A DNA stretch of 43,221 bases from DASZGL01 sp035938875 (GTDB lineage: Bacteria > Chloroflexota > Dormibacteria > Aeolococcales > Aeolococcaceae): contig DASZGL010000098.1 in assembly GCA_035938875.1 (NCBI GenBank), forward strand, positions 1-43,221, given 5' to 3'. Positions within the stretch are counted from its first letter, which is position 1. Every line of letters starts with the position of its first letter. The translations under genes and the position numbers were made by a program. A model generated the notes under the pieces. The model was given only the letters and a program-made list of their open reading frames with translations, made no database searches and had not been told where the DNA came from. This document shows positions 38,505-43,221 of this stretch, in pieces.

Positions 38505-38570
38505 TCCCCGCGCGTCATCCTGACTTCGCCGGCAGCGGCCGTTTCGCCTGCAACGGCCGCGCAACGCGAA

Positions 38571-38605
38571 TGGTGCAAACGCACCACTGAGCGCCGAGCG
38601 GCGCT
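38571..38605 (+). terminator. Two tandem hairpins after cysA-DUF1416
   Basis: TGGTGC-aaac-GCACCA (38571-38586) and AGCGCC-gagc-GGCGCT (38590-38605), both 6-bp perfect stems with 4-base loops. They lie 67 bases after the DUF1416 stop and before a TACAGT element (38616-38621) of the next gene. Terminator candidates without a T-run. Confidence 0.4.
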
Positions 38606-38658
38606 GAAGCGATGCCTACAGTGCGCTGGCTACGGCCTGCTGAGAGGCGGAGGTGCTC

Positions 38659-41436
38659 GTGCTCAACGCTGAGAAGGGCGGAGGCTCAGGGAAGGCGGCT
38701 GGTCCCCGGCTTTCCCGACCACGGAGCCAGCTTGCCCGCCGGCGGTGGGGCCTGCGCCGGCTGTCGGTCACCATGCTCGTCCTCGGTCTTGGGCTGGCGA
38801 GCGTGTCATTCGCCCTGGCGCAGCGTGCCGTGGCGTCGAGTGAGCGCGCCCTGCTCGGCGAGCGCACCTCCCAGGCGGCGCGCGTCCTCAGCGCCATCGC
38901 CGCCACGGAGCAGTCCGCGCTGCAGGCGGTCGCCGGGACCGCGGCCGCCGGCGACGCCGCCGTCGCCGCTTCGCTCGCGGCGACACCATCGGTGCAGCTC
39001 GCCGCCGTGGCGGTGCTGCGCAGCGACGGCAGCGGCCACACGTCGGTCGTCGCCACCGCCGGACCGATCCACGCGCCCCTTCCCAGCGCGGGCGACGTCG
39101 CCACGGGGGTCGTCAAGCGTGCCCTCGGTGCCAAGGGCTTTCAGGTCGTCGGCTTCGTGGGCCATGGCTCCGACCGTGTCGTCGGCATCGGCCTGGGCGC
39201 CCCCTACGCGCCCGCGGGTGTGACCGTCTACGGAGAGCTCCCCCTCCCCGAATCGGTGGCGCTCACCCCGCCGTCGTCGGGGGACGTCTTCAAGGGCATC
39301 GAATTCGGCCTCTACCTCGACGGCTCCGAGCAGGCGGGCTCGCTGCTCTTCTCCAACGTCACTGACCTGCCCATTCGCGGGTCGCGCGCCACCGTCGTCA
39401 TCGGGCCGACGCTCAACCAGAACAGCGCCCCCGTGTTCGACGCCCCACCCGGCGCGGCGAAGGTCGCCCCGGGGGACCTGCTGGTGGTCGTCGCGCCCAG
39501 CGCTCCTCTGGTCGGCGCCCTGGTTGCCGACCTCCCCTGGCTGGTGCTCGCCGCCGCTCTGTTGAGCACCTTGGTGCTGGTCGGCGGGCTCGAGGGTTCG
39601 CTGCGTCGCCGCGATCGCGCCCTCGGTTTGGTGGCCGACCTCGACCAGGCCATCGCCGCCGAGCAGCGCACCAGCCAGGCGCTGATCCAGAGCGAGCGCG
39701 GGTTCCGCCTGCTCTTCGACTCCAATCCGCACCCGATGTGGGCATACGACATCGACACGCGGCGGTTCCTCGCCGTCAACGACGCCGCGGTGGGGCACTA
39801 CGGGTACACCCGCGAGGAATTCCTCGAGATGACCATCGATGACCTGCGGCCGTCGGACGACCTCATGGACGGTCGCTCGACGGGTGAACAGCGAGTCCCG
39901 GCGTCGGCGTTGGACGTCTCCCGCCATCGCATCAAGGATGGTCGCGTCATCGAGGTGGCGATCACCTCACACGAGCAGGAGTTCTCGGGACACCACGCCG
40001 TCTTCGTTCTTGCCCAGGATGTCACTGACCGCCGCCTGCTCGAAGAGCAGCTGCGTCACCAGGCGTTCCACGATCCCCTCACCCACCTCGCCAACCGTGC
40101 TCTCTTCCTCGACCGCGTCGCCCATGCGCTGGCGCGGGCGCAAAGAGATCCGCAACGCACTTGCGCGGTAATGCTGCTCGACCTCGACGATTTCAAGACC
40201 GTCAACGATTCGCGCGGGCACGCCACCGGGGACTCTCTGCTCACCGCGGTCGCCGAGCGATTGCGCGGCGCGGTGCGACCGACGGACACCGCGGCGAGGC
40301 TCGGCGGTGATGAGTTCGCCGTCCTGCTCGAGGACGTCCGCGGGATCGACGGTCCGCTGCTCGCCGCGGACCGCATCCTCGACGCCATGCGCCGCCCCTT
40401 CACCATCGAGGGTATCGATCACTTCGTCTCGGTGTCGATCGGTATCGCGGTCGCGCCCGACGCCGGCAGGTCCGCGGAGACGATGCTGAGCAACGCCGAC
40501 ATCGCCATGTACCGCGCCAAGGAACAGGGCAAGGCGCGGCGCAGCATGTATCAGCCGAGCATGCATGCTGCACTGGTCGACCGAATCGCGCTCGAGAACG
40601 AGCTGCGCGTCGCCACCCGCGAGGGGCAGCTTTGCCTTGTCTACCAACCGCAGATCGAGCTGCGCTCAGGACGGATCGTCGCCGTCGAGGCGCTGCTTCG
40701 CTGGGACCATCCGACGCGCGGGCGCATCGCGCCGGACAACTTCATCGCCCTCGCCGAGGAGACGCGTCTGATCATCGACATCGATGCCTGGGTGCTGCGC
40801 ACCGCGTGCCAGCAGGCCATGGCGTGGCGCAACGCCGGGCTCGATCCTCTGCGCGTCGCCGTCAACGTGTCGGGCCACGATCTCGTCGACGCCGGCCTCA
40901 GCGAGCGCATCCTGCAAACTCTGCACGAGACCGGGCTGCCCGCCGACGCCCTGGAGATCGAGCTGACCGAGGGAGCCGCGGTGCGCCAGCCGGCCGAGGC
41001 GTTGGCGACGCTGCGCGAGATCCGCGCCCATGGTGTGCGTGTCGCCGTGGACGATTTCGGCACCGGGTACTCGGTCCTCGGCCGGCTTCGAGAGTTCCCC
41101 ACCGACGGCGTCAAGATCGACCGGGCCTTCATCCAGGAGATCACCTCGCGCGGTCAGGCAGCGCCGCTCGTGGAGGCGATGATCGTGATGGGACACAGCC
41201 TCGGGCTCGAGGTCGTCGCCGAGGGCGTGGAGACGGCCGAACAGCTGGCGCTGCTCGTCGAGAAGGGTTGCGACCACGCGCAGGGGTACCTGCTCAGCAT
41301 GCCGCTCGAGCCCGCCGACGTCGCCAATATGCTGCGCAACCCGGCATCGCGTCAGACCCTCGAATCGCTGGTGGCGCGAGACGACGATGCCGTCCTCGCC
41401 CGGCACCGGCGGAGCACCTCCGCAGCCGCGAGCTGA
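38659..41436 (+). CDS. Membrane sensor PAS-GGDEF-EAL protein
   Basis: 925 aa from GTG 38659 (GGAGG ends five bases upstream; GTG 38653 is too close to it). TM1 at about 36-58 and TM2 at about 293-313 enclose a 230-residue extracytoplasmic sensor region. A PAS domain (about 345-455, FRLLFDSNPHPMWAYDI) follows, then GGDEF (549-553, RPTD I-site before it) and EAL (677-679). EAL catalytic residues are all seen: EALLRW, AVNVSG, ELTEG, DDFGTGYS, VKIDR, AEGVE and QGY. A bifunctional or switchable c-di-GMP enzyme driven by an external signal is expected. Confidence 0.93.
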   Translation: MLNAEKGGGSGKAAGPRLSRPRSQLARRRWGLRRLSVTMLVLGLGLASVSFALAQRAVASSERALLGERTSQAARVLSAIAATEQSALQAVAGTAAAGDAAVAASLAATPSVQLAAVAVLRSDGSGHTSVVATAGPIHAPLPSAGDVATGVVKRALGAKGFQVVGFVGHGSDRVVGIGLGAPYAPAGVTVYGELPLPESVALTPPSSGDVFKGIEFGLYLDGSEQAGSLLFSNVTDLPIRGSRATVVIGPTLNQNSAPVFDAPPGAAKVAPGDLLVVVAPSAPLVGALVADLPWLVLAAALLSTLVLVGGLEGSLRRRDRALGLVADLDQAIAAEQRTSQALIQSERGFRLLFDSNPHPMWAYDIDTRRFLAVNDAAVGHYGYTREEFLEMTIDDLRPSDDLMDGRSTGEQRVPASALDVSRHRIKDGRVIEVAITSHEQEFSGHHAVFVLAQDVTDRRLLEEQLRHQAFHDPLTHLANRALFLDRVAHALARAQRDPQRTCAVMLLDLDDFKTVNDSRGHATGDSLLTAVAERLRGAVRPTDTAARLGGDEFAVLLEDVRGIDGPLLAADRILDAMRRPFTIEGIDHFVSVSIGIAVAPDAGRSAETMLSNADIAMYRAKEQGKARRSMYQPSMHAALVDRIALENELRVATREGQLCLVYQPQIELRSGRIVAVEALLRWDHPTRGRIAPDNFIALAEETRLIIDIDAWVLRTACQQAMAWRNAGLDPLRVAVNVSGHDLVDAGLSERILQTLHETGLPADALEIELTEGAAVRQPAEALATLREIRAHGVRVAVDDFGTGYSVLGRLREFPTDGVKIDRAFIQEITSRGQAAPLVEAMIVMGHSLGLEVVAEGVETAEQLALLVEKGCDHAQGYLLSMPLEPADVANMLRNPASRQTLESLVARDDDAVLARHRRSTSAAAS

Positions 41437-41481
41437 GCCGGGAGACGAGGCGTCTCGGCCTCAACACATGGGTACAACCAA

Positions 41482-41510
41482 ATACTAGTATGGCCTCGTA
41501 CCATCATGGT
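41482..41510. promoter_or_regulatory. Two palindromes across the promoter and start of the MmyB-type regulator
   Basis: ATACTAGTAT (41482-41491) is a perfect 10-bp palindrome that contains the -10 candidate TAGTAT. ACCAT-c-ATGGT (41500-41510) spans the first ATG (41506). A TCAACA -35-like hexamer lies at 41461-41466. This looks like an autoregulatory operator. Confidence 0.45.
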
Positions 41511-42387
41511 GCCTAGGTTGGAGATGAGTTCGAGGCAACCTCGACACGAGCTGTCCGATTTCCTTCGGACACGTCGGGCACGCCTGTCGCCCAAGCAGGT
41601 CGGACTTCCCGCGGGCGGTCGCCGGCGCACGCCCGGCCTGCGCCGCGAAGAGGTGGCCATGCTCGCCGACCTCGGAGTCACCTGGTACACGTTTCTCGAG
41701 CAGGGCCGGCCGATCCGCGTCTCCGGCGAGGCGCTGATGCGCATCGCCCGGGCGTTGCGACTCAACGACCACGAGACCGCGCACCTCTTCCAGCTCGCCG
41801 AGCGAACGCCGCCGCCATCCCGCCCGGTCGAGGACGTCGGACCCATGCTGCGCCGCTGGATCGAAAGCCTCGGCCCCATTCCCTGCTGGATGTACAACGC
41901 CTGCTGGGAGCCGCTCGCCTGGAACCGTGCCGCCAGCATCGTCTGGTTCGACGTTGACGCCACCGAACCCGGCGAGCGCAACCTAATCTGGCAGACGTTC
42001 ATGTCGCCGGAGTCACGGGAGCGCATCCACAACTGGGAGTCGATCTGCCGCGCCTCGGTGTCGGCGCTGCGGCGCAGCTACGGTGAGCACCAGGACGACC
42101 CGCATTTCGAGGCCCTGATCGAGCGCCTTCTCCAGGCCAGCCCCGAGTTCCGCACCTGGTGGCGCCGCCACGACGTGACCCCGAGGCGCTCCTGGCAGAT
42201 CACCCTCGAGCACCCGACGGCTGGTCCGCTGGAGTTCATCGCGCTGGCGATGCAGCCCACCGCCATGCCGTCCCTACGCTTCTCCCTGCTCAACGGAGCG
42301 CCGGGGACAGGCACCACCGAAAGGCTCGCCGCTTTGCTCGACGGGGTCGCCCACCACGACGCAGTCCCGCGACCAGCGCTCACCTGA
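41506..42387 (+). CDS. XRE-family regulator with MmyB-like ligand-binding domain
   Basis: 293 aa from ATG 41506 (or 287 from ATG 41524). The helix-turn-helix (about 12-95: LSDFLRTRRARLSPKQVGL, RTPGLRREEVAMLADLGVTW, YTFLEQGR) has the typical 'RRTPGLRREEVA' core. The C-terminal region (about 105-275: PCWMYNACWEPLAWNRAAS, WQITLEHPTAGPLEF) is the MmyB-like PAS-type ligand domain, which is known to bind a fatty acid in one family member. A ligand-responsive DNA-binding protein is expected. The downstream pirin gene is on the same strand, and its regulation by this protein is possible but not shown. Confidence 0.9.
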   Translation: MVPRLEMSSRQPRHELSDFLRTRRARLSPKQVGLPAGGRRRTPGLRREEVAMLADLGVTWYTFLEQGRPIRVSGEALMRIARALRLNDHETAHLFQLAERTPPPSRPVEDVGPMLRRWIESLGPIPCWMYNACWEPLAWNRAASIVWFDVDATEPGERNLIWQTFMSPESRERIHNWESICRASVSALRRSYGEHQDDPHFEALIERLLQASPEFRTWWRRHDVTPRRSWQITLEHPTAGPLEFIALAMQPTAMPSLRFSLLNGAPGTGTTERLAALLDGVAHHDAVPRPALT

Positions 42388-42483
42388 CCGCGCCTCTGCT
42401 CCGCTCTCAGGCGGGCGCAATACTTCGCAGCCGGGTGACGTTCGCGGCGTTTGCCGGTCGCCGCGGCGGGGTACGCCTGCAGC

Positions 42484-42491
42484 AAAGGAGG
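42484..42491 (+). promoter_or_regulatory. Strong ribosome binding site of the pirin gene
   Basis: AAAGGAGG with a 4-base spacer to ATG 42496; the strongest plus-strand site seen here and decisive for the start. Confidence 0.8.
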
Positions 42492-42495
42492 CTAC

Positions 42496-43221
42496 ATGCC
42501 AGCCATCACCGTCGACAACATCCTCACCCTGCCGCGCATCGCCGAACCGGGACCGGACGCGCGCCAGCGCGATGTCATCTCCGTGTCCATTGCGCCGAGC
42601 GGATTCGAGGGCGAAGGGTTCCCCGTGCGGCGCGCGTTCGCGGGTGTTGACCAGCAGCTCCTCGACCCCTTCATTCACATGGATCAGATGGGTGAGGTGG
42701 AGTACGCGCCCGGCGAGCCCAAGGGAACGTCGTGGCATCCCCACCGCGGCTTCGAGACCGTCACCTACATGCTCGACGGCGCGATGCAGCACCAGGACTC
42801 GATCGGCGGTGGCGGACTGATCAGCAACGGTGACACCCAGTGGATGACGGCCGGCGCCGGCATCCTCCACATCGAGCGTCCTCCCGAGCCCCTGGTGATC
42901 AGTGGTGGCCTGTTTCACGGCATCCAGCTGTGGGTGAACCTCCCGGCTGCGTCGAAGTGGGTCGAACCGCGCTACCAGGACATCGGCGCAGGACGCATCA
43001 CCCTGCTCAGCTCGCACGACGGCAGCGCGCTGGTGCGCCTCATCGCAGGTGATCTCGACGGGTACAGCGGACCGGGGATGACGCACACACCCATGGCCAT
43101 GGTGCACGCCACCATCAGCCCGGGCGGTCGCCTGCTCCTCCCCTGGCCCGCACGGTTCAACGCGCTGGTCTACGCGCTTGCCGGACGCGGCACGGTAGGG
43201 ACTGATGCACGCCCGCTGCGC
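42496..43221 (+). CDS. Pirin family protein (3' end outside window)
   Basis: 242 residues are visible and the frame runs off the window. The pirin metal site is seen in HPHRGFETVTYML and ILHIERPPE (two His, then His and Glu), in the N-terminal cupin. GGLFHGIQLWVNLP is a conserved core segment, and the C-terminal cupin begins near HATISPGG. Pirins are Fe-binding cupins; some are quercetinases and others are transcription co-factors, and the role here is undetermined. Confidence 0.93.
   Translation, partial: MPAITVDNILTLPRIAEPGPDARQRDVISVSIAPSGFEGEGFPVRRAFAGVDQQLLDPFIHMDQMGEVEYAPGEPKGTSWHPHRGFETVTYMLDGAMQHQDSIGGGGLISNGDTQWMTAGAGILHIERPPEPLVISGGLFHGIQLWVNLPAASKWVEPRYQDIGAGRITLLSSHDGSALVRLIAGDLDGYSGPGMTHTPMAMVHATISPGGRLLLPWPARFNALVYALAGRGTVGTDARPLR

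Noticed and set aside
1502..38560. 13-base sequence CTGCAACGGCCGC in two intergenic regions (1502-1514 and 38548-38560)
   Set aside because: In a window of this size and composition several shared 13-mers are expected by chance, and the flanks do not match.
1..43221. CRISPR arrays, insertion sequences, integrases, rRNA genes
   Set aside because: No regularly spaced repeats, transposase or integrase motifs, terminal repeats or rRNA-like sequence were seen on either strand.

Overview
This is a GC-rich bacterial chromosomal window read from sequence alone. Leaderless-looking starts, many GTG starts, an SthA-type transhydrogenase with the CVNTGTIPSK motif, a cysA-DUF1416 pair and a DUF2277 gene suggest Actinomycetota or a neighbouring soil Terrabacteria lineage such as Chloroflexota or Dormiibacterota. 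I cannot place it more exactly. I see no rRNA, tRNA, CRISPR array, insertion sequence, integrase or phage gene, so it looks like ordinary chromosome rich in catabolic genes.

Layout. 1-9.9 kb: the end of an aldo/keto reductase, a class A beta-lactamase-like secreted serine hydrolase, an SDR, a Cys/His-rich unknown next to a ferritin-like diiron protein, a SHOCT membrane protein, a convergent PLP aldolase/dehydratase and aldonolactone oxidase pair, a GGDEF protein, DUF2277 and a propeller lipoprotein. 9.98-19.5 kb: an acyl-CoA catabolic cluster with two acyl-CoA synthetases, a two-domain fused family III CoA-transferase, a thiolase-like protein without the nucleophilic Cys, its DUF35 partner, a SnoaL-like protein, and three small proteins that share one internally duplicated architecture. 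SthA follows on the other strand. 21-28 kb: a secreted glycoside hydrolase, a GGDEF-EAL protein, a membrane protein and a large secreted, anchored protein. 28-33 kb: a branched-chain-type ABC importer whose binding protein and a companion lipoprotein face the permease/ATPase genes; LivM and LivG are fused and the two ATPase sites look unequal. 33-43 kb: an MDR reductase, a LapA-like protein, a PF04909 amidohydrolase, an aldo/keto reductase, cysA-DUF1416, a PAS-GGDEF-EAL sensor, a MmyB-type regulator and the start of a pirin gene.

How the genes may work together. The central cluster has the logic of carboxylate activation (synthetases or CoA transfer), processing of the thioester, and C-C bond cleavage by the thiolase-like/DUF35 pair. 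The three duplicated ferredoxin-fold-like proteins are the least explained part and the best candidates for something new. Very tight ATGA, GTGA and TGATG overlaps show two co-translated blocks (9980-12839 and 15121-19544). Neither acyl-CoA dehydrogenase nor enoyl-CoA hydratase is present here, so the pathway must be completed elsewhere. The ABC importer could feed such a pathway, but nothing in the sequence proves it.

Regulation. Many starts lie 6-8 bases after a TANNNT -10 element (often TAGGCT) with no Shine-Dalgarno, which points to frequent leaderless transcription. Other genes have strong Shine-Dalgarno sites. Two genes carry short in-frame upstream ORFs behind such an element. Three GGDEF proteins indicate active c-di-GMP signalling.
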